A stretch of 42,761 nt of DNA from Mycoplasma sp. UBA710 (GTDB taxonomy: Bacteria > Bacillota_I > Bacilli_A > Mycoplasmatales > Metamycoplasmataceae), in contig DBMA01000017.1 of assembly GCA_002298905.1 (NCBI GenBank), positions 1 to 42,761 of the forward strand, given 5' to 3'. Position numbers and translations under genes: made by a program. The notes under the pieces are model-generated. The model worked only from the letters and a program-made list of their open reading frames with translations, ran no database searches and was not told the DNA's origin. The stretch's first letter is position 1. Every line of letters starts with the position of its first letter. Below are positions 11,083 through 20,755 of the stretch, piece by piece.

Positions 11083-11571
11083 TTAAGCACATTTTATAAC
11101 AAAATGAAATGGTTTAACTGTTTGACTTATCTGACCATTATCATCAATATATGAACCTGGTTTTAATTCAACAAGTAAATTAATTTTGTTTGGATCTTTA
11201 CTATCTCCTGTAGCTAATATATTTGCTATTTGTTCAGGTGATGTTAAAAATTTTGTTTCTCCATAAAAAAGAATTTGTTTATTTTTTATGATTCAAGCTT
11301 TTCCTAAATCTAATTGATTATTAAAAAAATTTTTAATATCTTGACTATTTGTTGGTAAACTAAGACTAGCTGCTGGTAATTCCATATTATTTCCAGATGT
11401 TGTAATATATTCTTGATTTATATTATTACCATTACTATTTCCATTATTTTGATTATTTTCAGTAGAATTATTTGTTTGATTCTTTGATGCAAAAACAATT
11501 GCTGGTACAACAATAGCTACGGCAACTATTGGTGTTGCAATCAAAGGAATTAAAATAGTTTTCTTTAACAT
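11083..11571 (-). CDS. Membrane-anchored single lipoprotein-17-domain protein
   Basis: Protein of 162 residues. An N-terminal hydrophobic segment (about residues 5-27) has no Cys, so it is a signal anchor or cleavable signal rather than a lipobox. A linker rich in Asn, Gly and Gln spans about 30-60. The rest is one copy of the module repeated in the neighbouring lipoprotein: LPAASLSLPT, then AWIIKNKQILFYGET, then KPFHFVIKCA at the end. It starts at the ATG preceded by AAGAGGT. It lies upstream of and collinear with the five-repeat lipoprotein, 118 bases away. It may be a short paralogue or partner on the cell surface. Function unknown. Confidence 0.75.
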
Positions 11572-11675
11572 AATATAACCTCTTTTCGTATTTTTATTAT
11601 GTATCAAGATATAATTTTATCATTTATTTTAATAAAAATAAAAAAAATGAAATCAAACAAAACAATCAAAAAATA

Positions 11676-12662
11676 TTATTTTTCTTGATTTATTTTTGCA
11701 TATTTATTAATTAGATCAATATATTTAGGTCTAGGTTTTTCTAAAGCTTCTAAAATTGGTAATGCTTGCAATTTATTATTTACTAAACCAATTGCAAGAC
11801 CTGATTGACCTTCACAAAGCAATTCAATTGCATATGTAGACATTTGAGCAGCGACATATCTTTCCATTCCTGTAGGAGTTCCACCTCTTTGTAAATGTCC
11901 TAAAATAGATTCTCTAGTATCTACATTAGTTTCTTTTTGAATTTGTTGTGCCATTTCTTTTAAATTATCATAAATATGTTCTGTAATAATAATGATCACA
12001 CTATCTTTTTTTAATTTGTTCATCTGATGATCAACAACTTTTATAATTTCTTCAATAGATAATTTATTTTCAGCTGTAATTATTAATTCAGCTCCTGTTG
12101 CTATACCTGAATAAACAGCAAGATCTCCTGCATAACGTCCCATAACTTCAACAAGAATACATCTATGATGAGATCTAGCTGTATCTCTAATACGATCAAT
12201 ATTAGATACTATAGATTCTAAAGCAGTAAAAAAACCAATAGTATAATCTGAAGAAGAAATATCATTATCTATAGTACCTGGTAAACCAATAGTTTTTATT
12301 CCAATTGTATGCAACAATTGAGCACCATGATAAGATCCATCTCCACCTATAACAATTAGTGCTTGAATTCCTTTTGTGTCTAATTGTTCTTTTGCCTTTA
12401 ATCTTACTTTTTCTTCCTTAAACTCAGGATATCTAGCTGAATAAATAAATGTTCCACCTTGATTAATATAACGATCTACTTCAAAGTTTGAAGCAGGTCT
12501 AATATCTCCTTCAACTAGCCCTTTATATCCTTCATAAACCAAATATGGTTCTAAACCTTTTCAACGAGCAGCTTTGACAATTGCTCTAATTGAACTATTC
12601 ATTCCTGGTGCATCACCACCTGAAGTTAAAATAGCAACTTTTTTGATAGTGTTTTTTTCCAT
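11676..12662 (-). CDS. pfkA: 6-phosphofructokinase
   Basis: ATP-dependent phosphofructokinase, 328 residues, which phosphorylates fructose 6-phosphate to fructose 1,6-bisphosphate in cytosolic glycolysis. GGDAPGMN at 15-22 and GGDGS at 106-110 form the ATP site. PGTIDND at 128-134 holds the catalytic aspartate, and MGRYAGDLA with the later ITEH segment are typical of the family. Length is normal for bacterial PfkA. The start is the ATG preceded by a GAAGAGAGTG ribosome site. It lies downstream of tpiA, separated by 151 bases, so it may have its own promoter. Presence of this gene indicates a sugar-fermenting mycoplasma rather than an arginine-only one. Confidence 0.97.
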
Positions 12663-12813
12663 AATTATCACTCTCTTCTTTATTCTTGTTTTTATTCTTA
12701 GATAATTAATAATTTTAATTTTATCTATATATTGCAATTAATATTTAATTTATTAAAAGAATGCTACAATTCATACTTATTTTTTAAGTGTTATATTAAA
12801 TATATTAAATTAA

Positions 12814-13536
12814 TTATTTTTTCTCAATAAGTTTAATAAATGAATCAACTTTTAATGATGCTCCACCTACTAAAGCTCCATCTACATCAGGCTGTTTTAA
12901 TAATTCTTCAATTGAATCTGGAGTTACAGATCCACCATATTGAATTAAAGTTTTATCTGAAGTTAATTTTCTAATTACCGCACACATTTGTTGTGCATAA
13001 TCATTAGTAGCAGTTTTTCCTGTTCCAATCGCCCATACTGGTTCATAAGCAATAACAATTTTAGTTACATCTATTCCTTTTGTACATTCTTTAACTTGAG
13101 TTTCTACAACTTTTTTAGACTTTTTAGCTTCATATTCTTCTAATGTTTCACCAACACAAATAATTGGACAAATACCATTTTCTAAGGCTGCTTTTGCTTT
13201 TTCATTAATTTCTTTATTTGTTTCATGATGATAAGTTCTTCTTTCTGAATGTCCAATTATTGCGTATGTTACACCCATTTCTTTTAACATTAAACCACTT
13301 ATTTCCCCTGTATATGCTCCACTTGCGTGTTTAGAAATATCTTGAGATGAAATAACAAATTTTTTGCTAGGTCTTTCTTCTAAAGCAAATGATAAATCAC
13401 AAGCAGGAGCTGCAATTCCATAAATTGTTTTTGGTCTTAATTTAAATGTTGCTTTATTAAATTCTTTAAAGAAAGCTTTAACTTCTTTAGGTGTTTTGTT
13501 CATTTTTCAATTACCAATAATAATTTTATTTCTCAT
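12814..13536 (-). CDS. tpiA: Triosephosphate isomerase
   Basis: Interconverts dihydroxyacetone phosphate and glyceraldehyde 3-phosphate in glycolysis; 240 residues. The active-site residues are visible: Asn9 and Lys11 in GNWKMN (Trp10 is TGA), His96 in IIGHSERR, and Glu165 in AYEPVWAIGTG. The phosphate-binding YGGSV and GGASL segments are near the C-terminus. GGAGAT precedes the ATG at a good distance. It is divergent from the coiled-coil gene at 13769, with a 232-base AT-rich region between that must hold both promoters. Confidence 0.97.
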
Positions 13537-13768
13537 TTTTATCTCCATAAATCTTTTAATATTTTTTACAATAAATACTTTATTTTTATAATTGTTTTCA
13601 CTTAATATTATTTATATATAAGCAAAATTATATAACTTTTGCAAACATATTTTTGAAATAAAAATAATATTTTATGCTAAAATTTCATAGGTTAATAACA
13701 AAATATAGTTTATATCTATTTTTTATCAAAATACTATTAAAAGGTACAAATACAAAAGTGAGGAAAAC

Positions 13769-14755
13769 ATGAATAATTTTGATGAAGAAAAACAAAGACA
13801 AATTGAAGATTTATTAAATGAAATAGAAATTCAACAAACTAAACAGTTAGAAATTTCTAAAATGCAAGAAAATGAAATTGATGATTTAGAAAAATTAGTT
13901 GATTTAAAAGAAAAAGAAAAAGAAGAAATCTCTAAAAAAAATGAAAAGGATGTTGAAAAATTAACAGCAAACTTTAATGAAAAATTAGTTGAAAAAGTAG
14001 AAGATGCAAAAATTAAAGAAAAATTATCATTTGAAACTAAACAACAAGATGAAAAAATTAAAGAACTTAAAAAAATGTTAGAAAATCAACAAACACAATA
14101 TTTAGAATTGTCTAAATCAAAAGATGAACAAATTAATTTATTAAAAAAAGAATTTAACAATCAAATTGAACAAGAAATTAAAATACTAAAAGAAAATGAA
14201 AAAGCTAATTACGAAAAAAGAAGAAATGAAGAAAAATTAGAAGAATTACAAAATAAATTGCGTGAAGAGCAAACAAAACAAATTGAAATTGTTAAATCAA
14301 AAGAACAAGAATTAATAAATAAACAAAAAGAAATGGAAGCTAAGTTGTTATCAGATATTGAATTAGCTAAAACTAAACATACAATGGAATTTGAATCTAA
14401 AAAATCTCAAGATGAAATTAAAGAGTTAAGAAGACAACTTGAATTACAACATACACAAGAAGTTGAATTTACTAATAAATTGGGTGAAGAATTAGATCTA
14501 TTAAGAACTGAAGTACAAAATCAAAAATTTCAAAATCAAGAGTTTATTAAAGAAAAAAATAAAGAAGTTGAAGATTTAACTCAAAAGTTAATTAATCAAA
14601 CTCAAGAATTAGAAATGATGAAAAATATTCAAAGAGAAAAAGATAAAGAAAAAGAAATGAAATTTAATTCATATAAAGAACGTTTAAATAAAATTGCTAA
14701 AACTCAAGAAATTTATTTAACTTCATTACAAAATCCCTACAAAAGAAGAAAATAA
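13769..14755 (+). CDS. Long coiled-coil protein with internal repeats
   Basis: Unrecognised 328-residue protein, almost entirely predicted coiled coil, very rich in Glu, Lys and Gln, with no Trp or Cys and no signal or membrane segment. A sub-repeat of the form K-x-x-EL-x-x-x-LE-x-Q-x-TQ-x-x-E starts near residues 11, 96, 156, 216 and 266. The middle three are spaced exactly 60 residues apart. The tail is basic (PYKRRK). The ribosome site GAGG is 5 bases from the ATG. It is followed after 16 bases by a second coiled-coil gene with a related N-terminal segment. A structural or cytoskeleton-like role is possible but is only inference. Confidence 0.75.
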   Translation: MNNFDEEKQRQIEDLLNEIEIQQTKQLEISKMQENEIDDLEKLVDLKEKEKEEISKKNEKDVEKLTANFNEKLVEKVEDAKIKEKLSFETKQQDEKIKELKKMLENQQTQYLELSKSKDEQINLLKKEFNNQIEQEIKILKENEKANYEKRRNEEKLEELQNKLREEQTKQIEIVKSKEQELINKQKEMEAKLLSDIELAKTKHTMEFESKKSQDEIKELRRQLELQHTQEVEFTNKLGEELDLLRTEVQNQKFQNQEFIKEKNKEVEDLTQKLINQTQELEMMKNIQREKDKEKEMKFNSYKERLNKIAKTQEIYLTSLQNPYKRRK

Positions 14756-14771
14756 TTAATTGGAGTATTAA

Positions 14772-15248
14772 ATGTCAGAAAAATTTGATGATGAAATGTC
14801 TACAAATGAATATAATTTAGAAAAATTGATTGATGAAATAGAAGCTAAACAATTAGAATTTGTAGTTGAAAGTAAAGAACATGAAATTAATTCATTATTA
14901 GAAGAAAATAAAACATTATTATTAGAAAATAAAAATCTTTTTAATATTCTTAAAGAAAAAGATGTGCAAATACAAAAATTGTATAAAAAATTGAAAGAGG
15001 AAAAAGATCAAAATACAGCTTTATTAAATATTGTTCTAACAAATAATGATAATGAAAATGATAACGAAATAGAATCTCATCAAACAAATAATTTTAATTT
15101 AAATTTAGAAAATAAAAACTTATCATCAAATGTTCAAAAAATTATTAGAATTAAAAAAATTATAGAAGAACAAGAAAAAGAAATTCAAAAACTACAAGAT
15201 AAAACCTTGCAACAAAGATTAGAAATAGAAAAAAAGGAAAATATTTAA
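14772..15248 (+). CDS. Second coiled-coil protein
   Basis: Unrecognised 158-residue protein, predicted mostly coiled coil and rich in Glu, Lys, Asn and Leu. Its N-terminal stretch (LEKLIDEIEAKQLEFVVESKE) resembles the repeat opening of the gene just upstream, so the two may be paralogues that pair with each other. GGAG lies before the ATG, and the 16-base gap indicates one transcript. The last codons run into the left arm of a hairpin that probably ends transcription. No membrane or catalytic features. Confidence 0.65.
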   Translation: MSEKFDDEMSTNEYNLEKLIDEIEAKQLEFVVESKEHEINSLLEENKTLLLENKNLFNILKEKDVQIQKLYKKLKEEKDQNTALLNIVLTNNDNENDNEIESHQTNNFNLNLENKNLSSNVQKIIRIKKIIEEQEKEIQKLQDKTLQQRLEIEKKENI

Positions 15249-15262
15249 TTTATCCTTTTTTT
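15229..15262. terminator. Bidirectional terminator between convergent genes
   Basis: A 10-bp stem AAAAAAAGGA (15229-15238) and TCCTTTTTTT (15253-15262) closes a 14-base loop. Runs of T follow on plus, and the left A-run gives T's on minus. It spans both stop codons and so could end both the coiled-coil transcript and the glycosyltransferase transcript. Confidence 0.6.
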
Positions 15263-16182
15263 ATTTTTTTTGTAACTAAACTAAACCATATTTTGGCTAT
15301 CCATTCTAATGATTTAGGTAGAAATGTAAATTTGGATGATTTAAATGCATCAATATATTCTTTTTTAATTACAATATATTTCTTATTTTTCTTATCTTTA
15401 GTATTAATATAACAATAATTAACCATCATGTTAACGTAAGCTGAAAGCTGAGGAATATTGTAAGATAATAACTGATTCATATTTTCCATTCATACTTCAA
15501 TTCTTTCTTTATTTCAATCTACAACTGAAGAAGAATTAGGTCTTGCAACAAAATAAAATCCTAAATTATTTTTTATAAAATAGATTCTATTAGCTTTAAT
15601 TAACTGTGAAAAAAATAGTATTTGATCTTGATAAGAAACTTTTTCTTTTAAGTTTTCTAATTGATAAAACAAATTTGTTTTAAAAAATTTACACAAAGGA
15701 ATTGATCAAGGTGTAAAAGATTTACTTTTTGATATTTCTTTTGATTTAAATGAATAAATGACTTTTGTAGATTTAGTCTTTTCTTTTTCATTTATTCTCT
15801 TAAAATTTGAAATTATTAAATCATATTTATTTAAATGACTTATTTTAAAAACTTCTTGAAAACAATTATTTGTATAAAAATCATCAGCATCTAATATTGA
15901 AACGTACTCACCTTTAATTAATTTATTATTTTTTACATAATTGATTACAGAACCTCAATTACTATTTGTTTTCTTTATATATTGAAATGATGGATTATTT
16001 TTTAATAATAATCATTTTTTTATTATTGTTGCTGTCTGATCAGTTGATCCGTCATCAACAATTAAAACTTGAACATCTTGTTCTAAATTAATATCTTGTT
16101 GATTATATATTGAATTTAAAGCCTTTTCAATATATTGTTCTACATTATAAGTTGGAATAATTATTGTTAATTTTTTTTTCAA
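15250..16182 (-). CDS. Family 2 glycosyltransferase
   Basis: Cytoplasmic inverting glycosyltransferase of the GT2 (GT-A) fold, 310 residues. The N-terminus KKLTIIIPTYN is the nucleotide-sugar binding start. VDDGSTDQT and the DADD metal-binding motif follow. The second half is Lys/Phe/Ile-rich and typical of mollicute GT2 enzymes that make glycolipids or capsule-like sugars. No membrane segment is evident. There is no ATG at the start: the best choice is TTG at 16182, with AAAGGA five bases upstream lying inside the end of pgsA, which stops two bases before. The tight coupling with pgsA suggests a role in membrane glycolipid or surface glycan synthesis; acceptor unknown. Confidence 0.82.
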
Positions 16183-16184
16183 AT

Positions 16185-16790
16185 TTATCCTTTCAAAAAT
16201 GGAATTATTTGTTTAAAATACTGGAATCCTGAATATATAGATAAAAATAGTGCAATGATCATTGGAATATTAATAATCAGCAATTGTCATCAAATATTAT
16301 TATCAATAACAGGAATAAAAAATAAAATAATTGGAATAGCAATTGATTGAAAAAGAGTTTTTAATTTACCATAAATGCTTGCTTCAATTTTTAAATTATT
16401 TTTTGCAAAAATATTTCTTGAACCATCTACAATTAAATCTCTAATAATCATAAAAATTAGAATATAAATGTATGTATATTGAAAATAAGATAAAAATATT
16501 AATGTAATTGTGATAGTTATTTTATCAGCTAAGGGATCAAATAATTTGCCAAAAATTGTAATTTGATTATTTTTTCTGGCAAAATAACCATCTAAAAAAT
16601 CTGTAACCATAGAAATAATAAAAATAATTGCAATTGTATACAAAAAATATTGACTAGATGAATGTAGATTAACATTCTTAAATTCACCATTTTCAAAAGT
16701 TGTAACATATCATGTAAATATAGAAAAAAGAATAATAATAGGTATTATTAAAATAATTCTTATGATTGTTAATTTATTTGGTAGATTCAT
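16185..16790 (-). CDS. pgsA: CDP-diacylglycerol-glycerol-3-phosphate 3-phosphatidyltransferase
   Basis: Integral membrane enzyme, 201 residues, that makes phosphatidylglycerol phosphate, the first step to phosphatidylglycerol and cardiolipin. The full CDP-alcohol phosphotransferase signature is present: DFLDGYFAR followed by G and then DPLAD. Several hydrophobic segments span the rest. The start overlaps the end of the upstream unknown gene by 17 bases. GAGG in that gene's last codons acts as ribosome site. The downstream glycosyltransferase follows at once, so the three genes form one operon. Confidence 0.93.
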
Positions 16791-17316
16791 TTTTTTCCTC
16801 TAAATAATTTTGAAAATAATCATTAATAATTTTTTGAGAGTCATTTTTTATTTTTTCAAAATTCTCATCATTTCTTAATTCATCATGAAATTTTTTAAAA
16901 TAATTTATTTCATCCAAACAATATTTGTTTCACAAGTTTGATTTAGTGTCTATTAAATTTTTCATGCTTTGACCATACATAGGATCAGCTTCATTAGAAT
17001 CTATATATAAAACTTTAAAAGATTTAGAATCATAAATGTCTTTAAGAAAATTTCTTGAAGCTAAATTAACATTTTTCATCTTAATTTTAGAAATTCCTGG
17101 AACCACTTTATTAACATATTCATTATTAATTTCTATTAAGGTATAAATTCTTATTGCTAATTCTTTAGAAGTTTTTGATGTTGCTCTTCTTAATTCAATT
17201 CTTTTTTTAATTATTTTATTTTTTTTTCTTTTGTCATTTAAAAAAGTAAATACTAAAAAACCTACCACTGCGGCAAATAATATACCAAAAATTATTCAAG
17301 TAGCAATATTATTCAT
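16774..17316 (-). CDS. Unrecognised single-pass membrane protein
   Basis: 180-residue protein that I do not recognise. One N-terminal membrane segment (about residues 5-25, IATWIIFGILFAAVVGFLVF) is followed by a basic stretch KRKKNKIIKKR, which places the rest in the cytoplasm. The remaining ~145 residues are charged and helical. It is the first gene of a set with pgsA and a glycosyltransferase. The 17-base overlap with pgsA suggests co-translation and a membrane-related role. Confidence 0.7.
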
Positions 17317-17401
17317 AATTATCTATTTTATATAAAAATTAATGAAAGCATTTAAAAACATAGTTTTTATAATTATTTTTATTACAAAAATTAAAATATA
17401 T

Positions 17402-17431
17402 AAAAAAATTGCAGTATTAATACCACAATTT
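17402..17431 (-). terminator. Terminator of the S10-spc-alpha operon
   Basis: On minus, an AAATTG/CAATTT stem with a 2-nt internal loop continues into the palindrome GTATTAATAC (17414-17423) and runs straight into seven T's (17402-17408 read on minus). It lies about 47 bases after the rplQ stop, as expected for an intrinsic terminator. It is the main feature of the 161-base gap before the next gene. Confidence 0.75.
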
Positions 17432-17477
17432 AATTTAAATAAAATTTAAATAAAAATATCGTTTTTAAATATTAAAA

Positions 17478-17840
17478 TTATACCAATTCTAAAATAGCCA
17501 TTTTAGTTGAATCACCTTGACGAGAAGGTAATTTAATTATTCTTGTATAACCACCTTGACGATCTTTATATTTAGGTGCTATTGTATCAAATAAATATTT
17601 ATCAATTGATACATTATCTTTAGTAAAAACAGGTCTTAAAAATGCTATTGCTTCTCTTCTTGAAGCTAAAGTTCCTTTTTTTCCTTTTGTAATCATTTTT
17701 TCTACAAATCTTCTTACTTCTTTTGCTCTTGTTTCAGTTGTTGTAATTCTTCCATATAAAATCACATCAGTAGCTAAAGAACGAATCACTCCTTTTCTTC
17801 AAGAAGCATTTCTTTTAAATAATTGATGAGGATTAGCCAT
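17478..17840 (-). CDS. rplQ: 50S ribosomal protein L17
   Basis: Large-subunit protein at the tunnel exit side, 120 residues and normal length. It starts MANPHQLFKRNASWRKGVIR, with Trp written TGA, and continues LATDVILYGRITTTETRAKE, which is diagnostic of L17. It is the last gene of the operon. Its ATG shares one base with the rpoA stop (TAATG), so translation is coupled. Confidence 0.97.
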
Positions 17841-18847
17841 TATTCATCATCTCCTTTATCAATAATAATACCTATTTTTGCAAGTTCATCAATGATCTCT
17901 TTGATTGATTTTTCACCAATTGAATTAATATTTTTTAGTTCTGAATATGTTAAATCCTTTAATTCACTAACTTTAGTTATATTGGCTCTTCTTAACCCAT
18001 TAGTAGAACGAACTGTTAAATCTAAATCTTCAATTGTCATTGAAGAATATTTATCTTCAACTTTTCTTGCATGTTCATGTGAAAACATAGAATCAATTTC
18101 TTCTTGAGATAAATCAATATTTCCAATAATATTTAAATGAGCTGTTAATACTTTAGCTGCTTGTGATAAAGCATCTTTGGCTTCAATGGTTCCATTAGTT
18201 TCAATTTCCAACTCTAATTTTTCTTGAATATGATATGAAGATGAATTTAATTCTTCAACATGATATGCTACTCTTCTAATAGGTGAGAAATTAGAATCAC
18301 AAGCTAATAATTCTCCTTTTAATTTTGAAGAAATATTTGCTTTATTTTCATTAATAAATAATTTATTTTTTTCTTCGTCTGAATATCCATAATCTGCTCT
18401 AATAAATAAATCAAATTCTAATGCATTTTTTGATGATAAAAATACAATAGGAACATTTAAGTCACCAACAATTTCTACACCCATAGGTAATTCTAAATCT
18501 TTATATGTTACTTGTCCTTCATTTGAAGATTTAAAAGAAACTTTTAAAATAGAATTATCTCCAAAAACTTCTTCATTATATTTAAAAGGTATTTTACATA
18601 ATCTTGAGATCAAAGTTAAAACATCAACATCTGTATTTGCAATTGAAGAATATTGATGAGTAACATTTGCTATTTTTATTGCAAAAGGAGAAACTCCATA
18701 AATAGAAGATAATAACACACGTCTTAATGAATTACCAATAGTATTAGCCATTCCTCTTTCTAATGGTTGTATAATAAATGAATTATTATATTCATCAATC
18801 TTTTTAAATTTAATTTCGCTATATTTTAATTTTGAAAATTTTGCCAT
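17840..18847 (-). CDS. rpoA: RNA polymerase alpha subunit
   Basis: Assembles the core RNA polymerase as a dimer; 335 residues, close to the usual length. The N-terminal domain shows PLERGMANTIGNSLRRVLLS, the dimer and beta-contact motif. The C-terminal domain (about 250-335) carries the helix-hairpin-helix set TNGLRRANITKVSELKDLTY and IGEKSIKEI, which binds UP elements or regulators. GGAGAT precedes the ATG, inside the end of rpsK. It lies in the usual position between rpsK and rplQ. Confidence 0.98.
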   Translation of the reverse strand: MAKFSKLKYSEIKFKKIDEYNNSFIIQPLERGMANTIGNSLRRVLLSSIYGVSPFAIKIANVTHQYSSIANTDVDVLTLISRLCKIPFKYNEEVFGDNSILKVSFKSSNEGQVTYKDLELPMGVEIVGDLNVPIVFLSSKNALEFDLFIRADYGYSDEEKNKLFINENKANISSKLKGELLACDSNFSPIRRVAYHVEELNSSSYHIQEKLELEIETNGTIEAKDALSQAAKVLTAHLNIIGNIDLSQEEIDSMFSHEHARKVEDKYSSMTIEDLDLTVRSTNGLRRANITKVSELKDLTYSELKNINSIGEKSIKEIIDELAKIGIIIDKGDDE

Positions 18848-18853
18848 TATTAA

Positions 18854-19240
18854 TTATCTCCTTTTTTGTCTCTTTAATATTCTTTTTGGTGGTCTTGTAC
18901 CATTATGAGGAATTGGAGTCACATCTTCTACTGATTTAATAGTAATTCCTGATACCTCAATTTGTTTTTTAGCAGACTCTTTACCAGGACCAATTCCTTT
19001 TAATTTAACATCCACTTCTTTTAATCCTGATTTTTTTGCTTCTTCAGCAGCTGCAGCTGCTGCTAAACCTGCTGCATAAGGAGTTTTTTTCTTAGTTCCT
19101 TTATATCCAATAGCACCTGAAGAAGATCAAGCAAATACATTTCCTTGTAAATCTGTAAAAGTAACAATGGTATTTTGATGAGTTGAATGAATATGAGCAA
19201 TACCAGAAGTGACGATTCTTTTTTTATTTTTTTTAGCCAT
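18854..19240 (-). CDS. rpsK: 30S ribosomal protein S11
   Basis: Small-subunit platform protein, 128 residues. Recognised from GIAHIHSTHQNTIVTFTD, GNVFAWSSSGAIGYKGTKK and the C-terminal DVTPIPHNGTRPPK. The Trp in FAW is TGA, so the gene looks broken in the standard code but is intact. It ends seven bases before rpoA and its last codons supply the rpoA ribosome site. Confidence 0.97.
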
Positions 19241-19257
19241 TATTTAACACTCCTTTT

Positions 19258-19623
19258 TTACTTTTTCTTACCTGCAATTGTATTTCTAGGACCTTTTCTA
19301 GTTCTAGCATTTGATTTGGTTGATTGCCCTCTTACTGGTAAACCTTTACGATGTCTAATTCCACGATAATTTTTAATTTCCATTAATCTTTTAATATTAA
19401 TTCCTATTTCTCTTCTTAAATCACCTTCTGTCATATATTTAGCAGCTTCTTTTCTTATTGCAGATAATTGATTTTCTGATAAATCAACAACTTTAATGTT
19501 TTCATCAACTCCGGCATCTTTTAGTATTTTTGAAGATAAGCTTTTTCCAATACCATAAATGTATGTCAAAGAAATAACTACACGTTTATTATTTGGAATT
19601 TCAATATTTAATATTCTCGCCAT
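19258..19623 (-). CDS. rpsM: 30S ribosomal protein S13
   Basis: Small-subunit head protein that contacts the P-site tRNA and the large subunit; 121 residues. MARILNIEIPNNKRVVISLTY and the basic tail RHRKGLPVRGQSTKSNARTR are diagnostic. It starts two bases after the rpmJ stop. Confidence 0.98.
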   Translation of the reverse strand: MARILNIEIPNNKRVVISLTYIYGIGKSLSSKILKDAGVDENIKVVDLSENQLSAIRKEAAKYMTEGDLRREIGINIKRLMEIKNYRGIRHRKGLPVRGQSTKSNARTRKGPRNTIAGKKK

Positions 19624-19625
19624 AA

Positions 19626-19739
19626 TTAACCTTGTCTTTGCTTATGTTTAGGATTAACACAAATAGCTCTAACAATTCCTTTCCTTTTTATTATTTTGCA
19701 ATCTTTACACATTGTTTTGACTGAAGCTCTTACTTTCAT
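19626..19739 (-). CDS. rpmJ: 50S ribosomal protein L36
   Basis: 37-residue zinc-type L36: MKVRASVKTMCKDCKIIKRK with a following Cys and His that complete the zinc site (CxxC...C...H). This is the form used when zinc is available. GGAGGT lies ahead of the ATG. It sits between infA and rpsM as in most bacteria. Confidence 0.96.
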   Translation of the reverse strand: MKVRASVKTMCKDCKIIKRKGIVRAICVNPKHKQRQG

Positions 19740-19759
19740 GTTTTGACCTCCTTTGTATA

Positions 19760-19975
19760 TTATTTATGTCTAAAAACTATGCGACCTTGTGATAAATCAT
19801 ATGGAGATATTTCAATATCTACAGTATCACCAGGTAAAATTCTTATTGAATGTAAATTTATCTTTCCACTAACTGTTGCTTTAATAGTCATTTTATTCTC
19901 TAATTCAACTTGATATTCTCTTGTTGAAAAAGACTTAACAACTTTTCCAACCATTTTTATTGCGTCTTTAGCCAT
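19760..19975 (-). CDS. infA: Translation initiation factor IF-1
   Basis: Single OB-fold factor, 71 residues, that blocks the A site during initiation. MAKDAIKMVGKVVKSFSTRE and PYDLSQGRIVFRHK are typical. Normal length. It lies 14 bases after map and ahead of rpmJ in the alpha part of the operon. Confidence 0.97.
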   Translation of the reverse strand: MAKDAIKMVGKVVKSFSTREYQVELENKMTIKATVSGKINLHSIRILPGDTVDIEISPYDLSQGRIVFRHK

Positions 19976-19989
19976 TAATTTTATTATTA

Positions 19990-20736
19990 TTAGTTCTCTG
20001 TAAGAACAATTCCTTTCCCATTTTTTATTAGAACTGTTTGCTCATAATGAGAAGATTTTTTATTAGATTGAGCAACTACAGTTCATCCATCTTTTAAAAT
20101 TCTAATTTTTTTTGAATCTTGTAAAATCATAGGTTCAATACAAATTACCATTCCATCCCTAATTTTAGGACCACTATTTTTCTTTCCTTCATTAAATACA
20201 TAAGGATCTTCATGTAGTGATCTTCCAATACCATGTCCACAAAATTCTTTTGGTGTATAAAAACCTTCTTTTGCAATATATTCTCCAATTGCAAAAGAAA
20301 TATCTCCAATAGTAGCATTAGGCTTAATTGCCTTTAATCCTGCCTCAAATGCTTTTTGAGCAACTTCAATTAATTTATCATTCTCTTCATTTGATGAACC
20401 AACTGAAACTGTGAACGCACTATCAGAATGATATCCTTCATAAATTAAACCAACATCAATTGATAATAAATCTTGGTCTTTTATAATTCTTGATGAAGGA
20501 ATGCCATGAATCAATTCTTCATTAACAGAAGCACAAATAGTTCCTTGAAAACCATGATAACCTAAAAAAGAAGGTTTAGCTCCTGCTTTAATAATTTCAT
20601 TATAAGCAATTGAATCTAAATCTTTTAATGAAATCCCTGGTCTTACAGCATCTTTTAAAACTTTTTTTACACTAGCCAGGATTTTACATGATTTTGTTAT
20701 TATTTCAATTTCTCTTTGAGACTTAATATAAATCAT
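19990..20736 (-). CDS. map: Methionine aminopeptidase type I
   Basis: Removes the N-terminal Met from nascent proteins; 248 residues, normal for the bacterial type I enzyme. Metal ligands are visible in context: LLSIDVGLIYEGYHSDSAFT (two Asp), FCGHGIGRSLHEDP (His), IEPM (Glu) and a Glu in the C-terminal LTEN. One TGA Trp near residue 219 splits the frame in the standard code. It is between adk and infA as usual. Confidence 0.97.
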
Positions 20737-20755
20737 TTTATTCTAAATTATAAAC

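Noticed and set aside
11663..11689. Hairpin at the pfkA stop as an intrinsic terminator
   Set aside because: A 10-bp stem with one G-U pair can form, but the T-run is about 17 bases away rather than adjacent, so I did not annotate it.
17823..18107. Plus-strand open frame of about 94 codons
   Set aside because: It is the antisense shadow of rpoA, which is certain; no ribosome site or family match.
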